Shown: positions 15,703 through 25,141 of the stretch, piece by piece
How positions within the stretch are numbered: the stretch's first letter is position 1
How the letters are laid out: every line of letters starts with the position of its first letter
Source: Archangium sp.
Lineage (GTDB): Bacteria > Myxococcota > Myxococcia > Myxococcales > Myxococcaceae
DNA length: 64,000 nucleotides
Reading direction: 5' to 3'
NCBI GenBank assembly: GCA_030695565.1
Contig: JAUYRZ010000121.1
Span: forward strand, 62,001 to 126,000
Position numbers and translations under genes: made by a program
The notes under the pieces: generated by a model
What the model saw: only the letters and a program-made list of their open reading frames with translations
What the model was told of the DNA's origin: nothing
Database searches by the model: none

Positions 15703-17459
15703 GGGCTGGTGATGGCCATCGTCGCGTTGTACGTGCCGCTGACCTGGCCGTAGCCGGTCAGGGTGATGATGTAGACGGTGCCGCTGGTGCTGTTGAAGGA
15801 GAACGTCTCCGGGCCGCTGAGGACATCGTCTGCGGAACCGACCTCGACGCCTCGCCGGTAGGCACCGATGGCCACGTCTTCTGCGCTGTCGGCGGTCACC
15901 GTGATGCGCGCGCCGGTGCCGGTGAGCACCCAGTACTTGTTCTGCGAAGCGAAGTTGTACGCCTCCCGGCCGTCGAGCGTGACCGACTGGTTGAGGGGGT
16001 AGGAGATCACGTCCTGGTACATCGCGCGCAACGCAGGCGCGCCTGCACCGAAGTCCGAGGTGATGGGCCCGATGTTCCAGTGCGCCAACAACGTGTCGAG
16101 CGCCGCCGCATCGACCCCGGGCTGCGCTTTCAGGCTGGTCACGAAGCTGCCGAGGGTGGCCAGCGCGCTGGTGGTGCGATGACCGCTGGTGAACGCATCG
16201 GCGATGGGGCCCAGGCCGAGGGTGACTGCATCGAAGGGGCCTTCGTTCGCGGGATCCCACACGTCGTAGAGGAAGCGCATCACGCTCGACTCCGAGAAGA
16301 CGCCGCGTGACGGATCATCCGTGGGGGCCGGCTCGTCTTCCAGGTTCCAACCGAACGCGTCGATCATTCCAGAGGTGAAATACGTGTCGGCGTAGATCGG
16401 ATCATTCAGGAGCATGCCGGAAGCCGCGTTGCCCCAGCCTTCGGTGAAGGCCTCGCGGGGATCGAGCACGTCGCCGCTCGAGTGATCTCCGCCCAGGCTG
16501 TCGGAGCGTGAGACGTTCGCCTCGAAGTAGTGGCCCCACTCGTGAACGATGACGTGGTTGTCGTACTCGTCGGTGTCCACGCCGTCTTTGCCGACCACGA
16601 AGATCTCGTTGAGTTCGCCATCGAAGTACGAGGTGCCGAGGAAGCCCTGCGCGACGGTGCCGTTCGAGTCGGTGGTGTTGTTGGGGCTCCAATTCACTTT
16701 CAGCAGGGGGAAGTTGAGCGAAGGCCGGGCCGCGAGAAACGCGCTCGCCGCGGTGTACGTCGAGTCGAGGATCGCGAAGGGCCCCGAGGTGCGCTGGCCG
16801 GGCGTGAACGCCGTGCCGGCCCAGCCATGCGTGGCGCGGAGATCCACCGTGCCGCCTCCCGAAGGAATCGGCGCGCCGAGGGCCCACACGGCGTTCTGCG
16901 AGGTGTTGTCCTGCACGGTGATGGGCGGCGTGCTGGTCTTCGCCAGCACCTGCACGGAGAGCGCGGCACTGCCGGTCGCGGTGAAGGTGAGCGCGTACGC
17001 GCCATCGGCGGCGGTGTTGGTGGTGGCCAGCACGGTGGTGCCTTCGACCACGCGCACCTGGGCGTTGCGTACGGGGCGCTGCGCGGCGTTGGCGAAATCG
17101 AGCGTGCCGCGATCGGTGGCCACGTCGTAGCGCGCGCTCACGAAGTCGTAGGTGACATGCCCGCTGATGGTGAAGGTGCCGCTCTGCGTTCCTCCGCCTG
17201 ATCCGCCGCCGGTCGCGCCACCACCTGATCCACCGCCGCTCGCGATGGGCAGACACGAGCTGGCCTGACACGACGTGCCCGCGTTGCACACACCGCAGAG
17301 CGCGCCGCCGAAACCGCAAGCCACGTCGACGTTCCCGGCCTGACAGGCGCCTGCTGCGTCACAACACCCGGAGCACGAGTTCGCGTCGCACGGCTTCTGA
17401 GGCGGACTGCACGAGACCAGCACCAGGAGCGCCGCAAATCGGAGGGAGACGCATTGCAC
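15699..17459 (-). CDS. Secreted HExxH metalloprotease-like lipoprotein
   Basis: 586 residues from a GTG at 17459, chosen because it gives a compact lipoprotein signal (LRFAALLVLVSC). A Cys module (CDANSCSGCCDAAGACQAG, then ACGFGG..CGVC) and a Gly/Ser linker (GGGSGGGATGGGSGGG) precede a carboxypeptidase-regulatory-like beta domain (about 90-200, ISGHVTYDF). The peptidase part has IVHEWGHYFE, zinc His306 and His310 with catalytic Glu307, and a later EAFTEGWGNAASGML that probably gives the third ligand, as in gluzincin-like families. The C-terminal 90 residues resemble a PPC-type domain (FSFNSTSGTVYIITL). Likely a cell-surface or released protease. A degenerate palindromic repeat lies 27 bases upstream of the start. 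Confidence 0.75.
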   Translation of the reverse strand: MQCVSLRFAALLVLVSCSPPQKPCDANSCSGCCDAAGACQAGNVDVACGFGGALCGVCNAGTSCQASSCLPIASGGGSGGGATGGGSGGGTQSGTFTISGHVTYDFVSARYDVATDRGTLDFANAAQRPVRNAQVRVVEGTTVLATTNTAADGAYALTFTATGSAALSVQVLAKTSTPPITVQDNTSQNAVWALGAPIPSGGGTVDLRATHGWAGTAFTPGQRTSGPFAILDSTYTAASAFLAARPSLNFPLLKVNWSPNNTTDSNGTVAQGFLGTSYFDGELNEIFVVGKDGVDTDEYDNHVIVHEWGHYFEANVSRSDSLGGDHSSGDVLDPREAFTEGWGNAASGMLLNDPIYADTYFTSGMIDAFGWNLEDEPAPTDDPSRGVFSESSVMRFLYDVWDPANEGPFDAVTLGLGPIADAFTSGHRTTSALATLGSFVTSLKAQPGVDAAALDTLLAHWNIGPITSDFGAGAPALRAMYQDVISYPLNQSVTLDGREAYNFASQNKYWVLTGTGARITVTADSAEDVAIGAYRRGVEVGSADDVLSGPETFSFNSTSGTVYIITLTGYGQVSGTYNATMAITSP

Positions 17460-17485
17460 ACCCAGTTCATAGCAGGAGTCGTGTT

Positions 17486-17520
17486 CCCCTCTCCCTTCGG
17501 TGAAGATCAGGGTGAGGGCC
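17486..17520 (+). repeat. Palindromic repeat, copy 7, decayed
   Basis: CCCCTCTCCCTTCGG followed by TGAAGATCAGGGTGAGGGCC. The right arm GGGAGAGGG has decayed to TGAAGAT, so the hairpin is largely lost. It lies between divergent genes; unlike most copies it does not follow a stop codon. The rest of the 233-base gap (17460-17692) shows no gene. Confidence 0.6.
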
Positions 17521-17692
17521 GAACAATCAACGCCTGAAGAGCGCCTGCAACCGCTGGCTGCAGAACGCGCTCGAATGCGTTCGACACGAAAGCGCCTTGC
17601 GCTGATCAAGAGGTGACATTGCCCGACACGCACAGGTGACGGCGGCCCCGGGAGGAGTAGCCTCTCGCGCCAGCCATGCTCTGGGTCACTCC

Positions 17693-18700
17693 ATGAACTC
17701 TCGAGTTCCTGCTCCTCAGCGTTCGCTCGCGGAAGGCACGACGATCGCGGGCTACAAGCTGCTCGGCCTCATCGGCGCGGGCGCGATGGGTGAAGTGTAC
17801 GAAGCCCAGCACCACCCCAGTCACCGGCGCGTGGCGATCAAGGTGTTGCGCGAGAAGACCGACGACTCGGTCAACGCGGGGCGGCGGCTGCTCGAAGAAG
17901 CGCGCGCGGTGATCGCCATTCGGCACCCGGGCATCGTGGTGGTCTCCGACGTGGGCTTGATGACCGGTGGCCGGCCGTACCTGGTGATGGAGCTGCTCGC
18001 CGGCGTGCCGCTCTCGGTGCACTTGAAGCAACGCAAGCTGCCGGTGGCCGACATCGTGATGGTGCTCGACGGCATCCTCGATGCGTTGAGCGCGGCGCAC
18101 CGGGCGGGCGTGATTCACCGCGACCTGAAACCCAGCAACGTCTTCATCCTCACGGGCGATCGGCCGCGGGTGAAGCTGCTCGACTTCGGCGTGGCGAGGC
18201 GAGAGGGCCGCAAAGAAGTGCTCACGGGACCGGCGATGGCGGTGGGCAGCATGGGCTTCATGCCGCCCGAGCAGCTGATGGGGCAGGCGGTGGCGGCCAG
18301 TGATTTGTACGCGGTGGGCTGCATCGCGTTTCTGCTGTTGGCGGGGCGGCCGGTGTTTCCGCTCAAGAACATTCCCGAGAACGCGCGCAGTCACTTCTCC
18401 GAGATTCCCGCGAAGCTGCGCACGCTGCGGCCCGAGGTGAGCCCGGGGTTGGAGACCTGGGTCGACCGCATGCTCGGCAAGACGCCCGGCCAACGGCCAC
18501 CTTCCGCCGACATCGCGCTGGCTTCGTTGCGTGCGCTCGACGGCCGCAACGTGACGACCCAGTCGGGGAACAAGACGGAGCAGGTGATGGCCTTCGTGCC
18601 GACCGCTCCCACCCAGAAGCAGCATTTGAGTGGCGCGGGAGAGACCGGCGAGGTCACCGCGCGGGTCGACGAACGAAGCAAGACGATCATCGACTCGTGA
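17693..18700 (+). CDS. Soluble Hanks-type Ser/Thr protein kinase
   Basis: 335 residues from the ATG at 17693. The domain is complete: Gly loop LIGAGAMGEVYEA, VAIKVL with Lys50, HRDLKPSNVFI, DFGVA, and MPPEQ replacing the usual APE. Motif spacing is standard for the PknB class. The C-terminal 60 residues are polar and low-complexity (TQSGNKTEQVMAF, then GEVTARVDERSKTIID) and carry no membrane helix, so this is a cytoplasmic kinase. The ERSKTIID tail, rich in Ser/Thr, may be autophosphorylated (inference). It converges on the lyase operon with a repeat between them. Confidence 0.92.
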   Translation: MNSRVPAPQRSLAEGTTIAGYKLLGLIGAGAMGEVYEAQHHPSHRRVAIKVLREKTDDSVNAGRRLLEEARAVIAIRHPGIVVVSDVGLMTGGRPYLVMELLAGVPLSVHLKQRKLPVADIVMVLDGILDALSAAHRAGVIHRDLKPSNVFILTGDRPRVKLLDFGVARREGRKEVLTGPAMAVGSMGFMPPEQLMGQAVAASDLYAVGCIAFLLLAGRPVFPLKNIPENARSHFSEIPAKLRTLRPEVSPGLETWVDRMLGKTPGQRPPSADIALASLRALDGRNVTTQSGNKTEQVMAFVPTAPTQKQHLSGAGETGEVTARVDERSKTIIDS

Positions 18701-18743
18701 GGCCCCTCACCCCAACCCTCTCCCCGCTTTCGCAGGGAGAGGG
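18701..18743 (-). repeat. Palindromic repeat, copy 8
   Basis: On the minus strand: CCCTCTCCC, TGCGAAAGC loop, GGGGAGAGGG, tail TTGGGGTGAGGGGCC. It begins seven bases after the stop of the minus-strand lyase gene (18751) and its other end abuts the TGA of the kinase gene at 18700. Confidence 0.88.
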
Positions 18744-18750
18744 AGAGCAG

Positions 18751-20270
<1,520 letters not shown>

Positions 20271-20274
<4 letters not shown>

Positions 20275-21878
20275 GACGACTCCTGAGTGCCTGTCTCGAG
20301 CGAAGTCGAGAGGCGGTTGAGGCGAGCGCAGACCTTGCTCGTACTTCGGTACACGTGGAGGAACTCGGTGAAGAGCTCGTCGTATATCCGGCGGTTCTTG
20401 ACGTCGGGCGCCCACGTCTTCGCGATGGGCACCAACGCGGGCACGTCGTCGAAGGCAAGCTTACCCAGCGCGTTAGCTCCGATGAAGGCAGCGCCCCGCG
20501 AGTTGGCCATCACCGGGTCTTTCACCTGCCGCAGGGGCCGGTCGAGCACGTCGGCGAAGATTTGACACCACACGTCAGAGCGCGCCCCACCGCCGATGAT
20601 GGTGACCTCGGGCACCCGCTTGCCCATGAACTTCTCCACGAAGCCGAACAACCACTTCGAGTTGAAGGCCACGCCCTCCATCACCGAGCGCACCAGGTGG
20701 GCCCGGGTGGTGGTGAGCGACAGATTCACGAAGCTCGCGCGCACGCTGCGATCGTCGACCGGTGACCGTTCCCCATTGAGGAACGGCGTGAAGAGCAACC
20801 CGCCGCTGCCGGGCGGAATGCGCGCGGCCATCGTGCTGAAGGTCTGGTGCGCGTCGGCCGGGGCCACCGTGTTCAGCTCATCGGCTGGAAACAGCAGGCT
20901 GTCCTTCAAGAAGTTGAGCGCGCCCGCCGCCGACTCCTGCTCGTTGGTGACGATGTAGCGATTGGGGATGGCCGACGGCAGCGTGGCCATGTTGTGGAAG
21001 AGATCCGACTTCTTGTACGGCAGGTGCGCGATGATCCACGACGAGGTGCCCACGCACAGGTGCGCTTCTCCATCTCGCACCGCGCCCGAGCCGACCGCCG
21101 CCGCCTGAATGTCAGGCGTGCCCATCACCACCTGCACCTTCTCACTGAGCCCCAGCTCACGCGCTGCCTCGGCCCGCAACGGCCCCAGCACCGAACCCGC
21201 CGGCAGCAGGTCGGGCAACTTCGCGCGCTCCACGCCCAGCGTCTGCAGCAGGCTCTCGGAGTACTGCACCTTCGAGAGGTCTCGATTGTCCGTCGCCCAG
21301 TGCAACGTGATGGTGGCGAACGAAGCCGCGCACTTCCCGGTGAAGCGGAAGTTCAAGTAGTCCATCGGCTCGAGGAACTTCTTCGTCGCGCGGTAGAGCT
21401 CGGGCCGCTCGTTCTTGAGGAAGAGGATGTGGGCGATCGAATCTTTGCCCGACATGCCGGGCACGCCGCCGGTCAGGCGGATCCACTTGAGCAGCCGGGG
21501 CACGTTGTAGCCCTCGACCTCGGGGAAGCCGCCGAACAGCTTCTTGATGTGTGGCGCCCCGCGAGAATCCATCCACATGATGCAGGGCATCAGCGGCTTG
21601 TCGTCACCGCCCAGGGCGACCGTGCCTGACCAGGTGGTGGTGCAGCTGATGCCGATGATGTCGTCGACCGGCACCACCTTCGACTCGACCAATTCACGCG
21701 TGGCCGAACAGATGGCCTTCCACCACTCCTCGGGGTCCTGCTCGCAGCCGCCGTCCGGCAGGTAGGAAATGGGCAAGGTGCGCGTCGCAAAACCCGCCAC
21801 GTCGCCGCGGGTGGACACCAACGCGAGCTTGAGGCTGGAGGTACCGAGGTCGATCGCCAGAATGTACGAAGCAGGCAT
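20271..21878 (-). CDS. FGGY-family carbohydrate kinase (xylulokinase-like)
   Basis: 535 residues from the ATG at 21878. FGGY domains are complete: the N-terminal phosphate-binding DLGTSSLKLALV, the substrate-lobe motifs ISCTTTWSG and CIMWMDSRG, then MGTPDIQAAAVGSG, and the C-terminal adenosine motif IIGGGARSDVWCQIFADVLD. The sequence is nearest in style to xylulokinases but sugar specificity cannot be read. It lacks features of glycerol kinase allostery. Its TGA overlaps the ATG of the S1P-lyase-like gene, so the two proteins are made together, which suggests a shared pathway or substrate; the pairing is unexplained. Confidence 0.88.
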
Positions 21879-22042
21879 GCCGGGGCACCCTACAGGCGCT
21901 TCCGAAACGCCCCAACGGAAAGCGCGGCCGGCCGCCATCGGTCTTCTGCTCTTCGCCTCGTTGCTGGTGCTCGGCAGTTACCGGCTGGTGACGTCCTGGG
22001 GCAGCCCTTGTCAGGATCCGCGATGCGCCCACAATGCCGAGC

Positions 22043-22234
22043 ATGAAAACCACGGAGATGGTGCCGTGTGTCTGCGGCAAAGGCGTACTCGAGGTCGAGG
22101 TCAAAGACTTCGGACGATGGCGGGTCGAGCGTCTGCTGACCGCGTGTGCCTCGTGCGAGCAGGGCGACATCGAGGCCTCGCGTGAAGGGCAGCTGGTGGT
22201 GCACGCCGCCCCGCAGCACCTGTCTGCGGGCTAG
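22043..22234 (+). CDS. Small zinc-ribbon-like protein
   Basis: 63 residues: MKTTEMVPCVCGKGVLEVEV, then WRVERLLTACASCEQGDI. The CxC and CxxC pairs, spaced about 25 residues, fit a small zinc ribbon or rubredoxin-like knuckle. There is no strong ribosome site. It stands alone, divergent from the FGGY kinase. A different frame upstream (from about 21890) shows a short hydrophobic run (GLLLFASLLVLGSYRLVTSW), which I do not call. Role unknown. Confidence 0.45.
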   Translation: MKTTEMVPCVCGKGVLEVEVKDFGRWRVERLLTACASCEQGDIEASREGQLVVHAAPQHLSAG

Positions 22235-22352
22235 GCCTCGCCAGCGGTTGGCCGCGTTGACACCGGTGCCCACGAGGCGGTCGCCGAAGCCACTGGAAGC
22301 CGGTGGCGGGCCGACAGAGCCGGCCCGTCACGTTCGGAGTCCGCTGAGACGA

Positions 22353-22637
22353 TTATGGGACGACCTGGCCACAGTCGCTGCCGCACGAGAAGGTGGCTGA
22401 GGCACACGCGCGGTCGGTGATGCACGCCTCGCAGGTGTTGACCGCGTTGTAGAACTTGTTGTCGGCCTTCGCGTTGGCGCGGCAGCGGCTGGCACAGGTC
22501 TCGACGTTGTAGTCGCCGTCGAAGCAGTTCTTGTAGCGGGTGCAGATGGTGTCGCAGTCGAAGGCGGCGTCGATGGGCTGACAGGCTCCGAGCAGGAGTG
22601 CGGCGATGACGAGAGAGGCGCGGGTGAAGAGTTTCAT
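22353..22637 (-). CDS. Small Cys-rich lipoprotein
   Basis: 94 residues from the ATG at 22637. MKLFTRASLVIAALLLGAC is a textbook lipoprotein signal. The mature 75 residues contain ten Cys in a pattern C..IC..Y..C........C...C..........C..C......C......C...C, suggesting five disulphides and a small rigid extracellular domain. Similar small 'C..Y..C' lipoproteins are common in myxobacteria, with no known function. Alone between the zinc-ribbon gene and an empty region. Confidence 0.7.
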   Translation of the reverse strand: MKLFTRASLVIAALLLGACQPIDAAFDCDTICTRYKNCFDGDYNVETCASRCRANAKADNKFYNAVNTCEACITDRACASATFSCGSDCGQVVP

Positions 22638-23226
22638 GGTGACCCTCATTCCAAGAACGGGGCCAGCTCGTTCTCCGAGCGGGGCGAGGTCGTGCGGGCC
22701 TTCATTCTGATGAAGAGCCACGTCAGATTGATGTCTCCCTTTGACAAGCCTGCTCTCGGGAAAGCGGCCGGTCTGGTCTCTCACCTCCCGGCGCGGAACG
22801 AACTGGCCTCTTGGCGCGGGGGCCTGCGTACACGCGTTGAATCAGGCGTTGAGCAAGTGAGCTTCTGCGTAGGCCGCGAGCTAACTCGCTCTTTGTCATC
22901 AAAATCCATGAGGGGGCGCCCCCCCGGGGGGATCACGGGCTTAGGGATTTTGTTTACAAAGCGAAGGTTGGCTCGCGCGTCGATCGAGGATCTCATTTGA
23001 ACCCGGTGGACCCGTGGTGCTCCGGCGCGAGGGGCACGTTCGGTTGAGCATGCTGAGCGGGTCCAGCAGACCCTCTTCCATATCGGCCCTCCCCCGGACG
23101 GGGTCGACTCGCGGGTCATACGGAACGATCATCCAGCGCCTCCAACTCCCGCAGCGACATCAGCCCTTCTCATGCAGGCACTGGAGCTTCGACGGCCCCT
23201 CTCCCCGCTCGGCAGGGCGAGGGGGA
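22638..23226. other. Gene-poor stretch with no supported gene
   Basis: About 590 bases with frames that do not look coding on either strand. It includes a G/C run forming a short palindrome at about 22913-22934 and a locally AT-richer patch (22940-22970). Minus-strand MSLRELEALDDRSV followed, in another frame, by PYDPRVDPVRGRADMEEGLLD (about 23060-23160) could be a frameshifted N-terminal remnant, but I cannot tie it to a family. Confidence 0.4.
23194..23225. repeat. Palindromic repeat, copy 9, decayed
   Basis: GGCCCCTCTCCCC, GCTCGGC, AGGGCGAGGGGG. It is a mismatched version of the family hairpin without the GGTGAGGG tail; orientation cannot be set. It lies one base from the stop of a possible gene remnant (23227-23322). 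Confidence 0.5.
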
Positions 23227-23322
23227 TCAGCCTTTCGCGAACAGCTTTACGTACGTCCTCCAGTGATTCGTCGCTTCCTTCTTCGTGGCTCGCAGCTCAC
23301 CACCATCGAACCGCGGCGCGTT
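23227..23322 (-). pseudogene. Possible C-terminal gene remnant
   Basis: A minus-strand open stretch with this genome's high third-position GC ends in NAPRFDGGELRATKKEATNH followed by WRTYVKLFAKG and TGA. It reads like a natural charged, aromatic C-terminus but has no start and no recognisable family. It is boxed in by two decayed repeats (23194 and 23345), as are the remnants near 2.1-2.9 kb. Confidence 0.3.
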
Positions 23323-23344
23323 CGATCTCGCCCTGGCCCGGCTA

Positions 23345-23376
23345 CCCTCCCCGGCGGGGCCGGCGGGGAGAGGGGG
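23345..23376 (-). repeat. Palindromic repeat, copy 10, decayed
   Basis: On the minus strand: CCCCCTCTCCCC, GCCGGCCCCGCC, GGGGAGGG. It starts two bases after the TGA of the Sel1-repeat gene (23378) in its sense direction; the tail is missing. Confidence 0.55.
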
Positions 23377-23377
23377 T

Positions 23378-24268
23378 TCAGCCTTTCTTCTTTCCAGCCA
23401 CCTTCAGCCTCGCCAGGTTCTTACAGCCCAGCTTCGACTCGAGCTTGCATGCCTTGTCGAACAGCTCGATCGCATGTTTGCGATCGTTCTTCTCGAACCC
23501 GGTCGCGAGGTTGTTGCAGCCATCGCCGTAGCCCAGCTCGCACGAGCGCTCGTACAGCGGCACCGACTTCGCCGGCTCCGTCTTCAGCGCGAGGTTGAAG
23601 CAAGACATGCCGTAGTTCGCCTGGCAGCCCTTCTCGTACGCCGCCAACGACGCGACACGATCGGTCTTCGCCAACGCGTACCCGACCTCGTTGCACATCT
23701 CGCCTTCACCTGAATCACACCTCGCCTGTTGCTTCTCCAGCCGCGACTTCTGCTCGAGCTTCGCCTGCTCCTCGGCGAACGCCAGCAACTCGGGCGAGGG
23801 GCCGCCTTTCGGGTCGAACACGAACTTCGAAGCCTGGCGCGACACGTTCTCTTTGATCGCGCTGCCCGTCATCAGCGCCAGCACCACCACCGGAATGCAG
23901 CCGAGCCCAATCGACAGCGGCGTATGCGGCCGGCGCACGCCCGCCCAGAACCACGAGCCCAGCACGGCGAGCAGGGTCAGGCCGGCCACCGCGGTCCACA
24001 TCAGGCCCGAGGCCAGGTGCTTCTCCAACTCGAAGTACGCGTGAAAACTCAGGCCAGCCGCGAGCGCGAAGCCCCAGAACCGCGCGTAGGCCAGCGACAC
24101 CGACTTGAGCCCCATCGAAGAGGGCTGCTCGAGACCATCCGGCGCCACACGCACCCCGCCCATCGGAATGAGCGGCAGGTAATAGACATGCACGAAGCGG
24201 GTCGCGTGCTGGCTGCCGTCTTCGTGGTCCACAGCTCCGTAGGTGCGCACCCCGTAGATGACGAACAT
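23378..24268 (-). CDS. Membrane protein with cytoplasmic-looking head and C-terminal Sel1-like repeats
   Basis: 296 residues from the ATG at 24268. The N-terminal 45 residues (MFVIYGVRTYGAVDHEDG, then FVHVYYLPLIPMGGV) match the short domain that precedes membrane segments in many myxobacterial proteins. Three hydrophobic helices follow at about 65-85, 95-115 and 118-140. After a charged helix come Sel1-like repeats with the Cys-containing signature seen in Helicobacter Hcp proteins: CDSGEGEMCNEVGYALA, then CQANYGMSCFNLALK, then CELGYGDGCNNLATG and CKLESKLGCKNLARL. The paired Cys per repeat suggest disulphides, so the repeat domain should be periplasmic. Probably a protein-interaction module. 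Confidence 0.75.
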   Translation of the reverse strand: MFVIYGVRTYGAVDHEDGSQHATRFVHVYYLPLIPMGGVRVAPDGLEQPSSMGLKSVSLAYARFWGFALAAGLSFHAYFELEKHLASGLMWTAVAGLTLLAVLGSWFWAGVRRPHTPLSIGLGCIPVVVLALMTGSAIKENVSRQASKFVFDPKGGPSPELLAFAEEQAKLEQKSRLEKQQARCDSGEGEMCNEVGYALAKTDRVASLAAYEKGCQANYGMSCFNLALKTEPAKSVPLYERSCELGYGDGCNNLATGFEKNDRKHAIELFDKACKLESKLGCKNLARLKVAGKKKG

Positions 24269-24349
24269 GGCCGGTCGACCCCTTCGGTTGGATCGCTGTG
24301 CAGAAAAATTGAGCTGCACATGGAATTGAGTGCGCGGGTGTGAGCCCCC

Positions 24350-25114
24350 ATGGACTCACGCCGCAAGAACCAGAGCATCATCCTCCCCGTCGTCGGCATG
24401 TTGGCCCTCTTCCCTGGCGCCGTGATGCACATGTTCGCGCTGGGGGAAGCGACGCGGCTCGCCAGTGACTGGGTCTACCTCTCCACGCCGCTGCTGCTCA
24501 TCGGCCTGGCCTCCTTCATTGGGTTGCTTCGCATCAAGCTGGGCACCGCAGGCCTCGGCGTGGGCGCGGTGATGAGCGTAGTGGGCCTGGGCGTGTTGGG
24601 GTTCAACCTTCAGCGCACCATCAACGAGCGCGTGCGTTGGCAGACCTCCTCCATGCAGCTGAGCCAGACCACCTCCTTCTGCAACGGGCAGATCAAACCC
24701 AACCCCACAGCGCTGCCTTTCACGGAGGACGGGACCAATCCCGCCGTCTTCTTCAGAGTCGGCGAGTCGGGGCCGTCGGTGTACGACGACGCGCTCAACC
24801 GCTTCGAGCCCGCCGACTACCAGATTGAAAAGGCCGCGGTGGTGGTCTGCGTTTCCGAGAAGCGGGTGCCCGTGGAGACCTGCACCGGCTACATCGGCGG
24901 CGGCGTGGTGGATCGCCAGCGGGTGGATCTGACCTTCCAGGCGTTCTCCATCAAGAGCGGGCAGAAGGTCTTCGAGAAGCGCTACGAAGGCGAAGCACCG
25001 CGGGCCTGCGGCAACACCGAGAAGTTCTACGGAAAGAGCCTGCACCTCACCATCAGCGGTGAACCGGCGAAGCCCAGCCTGGTCGCTGAGCTCGGTCCTC
25101 TGCTCGCGCACTGA
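24350..25114 (+). CDS. Membrane protein of unknown function
   Basis: 254 residues. Three hydrophobic helices occupy about 10-32 (IILPVVGMLALFPGAVMHMF), 42-61 (VYLSTPLLLIGLASFIGLL) and 65-86 (LGTAGLGVGAVMSVVGLGVL). The remaining 165 residues form a hydrophilic domain with four Cys (SFCNGQ, VVVCVSEK, VETCTGY, RACGNTE) and a GYIGGGVVDRQRVDLTFQAF strand pair that recalls lipoprotein-like beta folds. Divergent from the Sel1 gene. The 25142 gene follows after 28 bases and is probably co-transcribed. Confidence 0.65.
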   Translation: MDSRRKNQSIILPVVGMLALFPGAVMHMFALGEATRLASDWVYLSTPLLLIGLASFIGLLRIKLGTAGLGVGAVMSVVGLGVLGFNLQRTINERVRWQTSSMQLSQTTSFCNGQIKPNPTALPFTEDGTNPAVFFRVGESGPSVYDDALNRFEPADYQIEKAAVVVCVSEKRVPVETCTGYIGGGVVDRQRVDLTFQAFSIKSGQKVFEKRYEGEAPRACGNTEKFYGKSLHLTISGEPAKPSLVAELGPLLAH

Positions 25115-25141
25115 GCCGCTTTTCCCGGCACACTCCGCGGG

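Noticed and set aside
21890-22185. Plus-strand frame with a hydrophobic run GLLLFASLLVLGSYRLVTSW
   Set aside because: It overlaps the zinc-ribbon gene in another frame, has no ribosome site, and turns into Arg-rich sequence after the hydrophobic run; not supportable as a gene.
22913-22934. G/C-rich palindrome as a terminator or repeat
   Set aside because: It has no T-run, no gene just upstream in either direction and no match to the repeat family.
22692-23000. Open frame of about 100 codons on the plus strand in the gene-poor stretch
   Set aside because: Amino acid use and third-position composition are unlike the real genes, with no motif and no good start; it crosses the G/C run and looks like chance.
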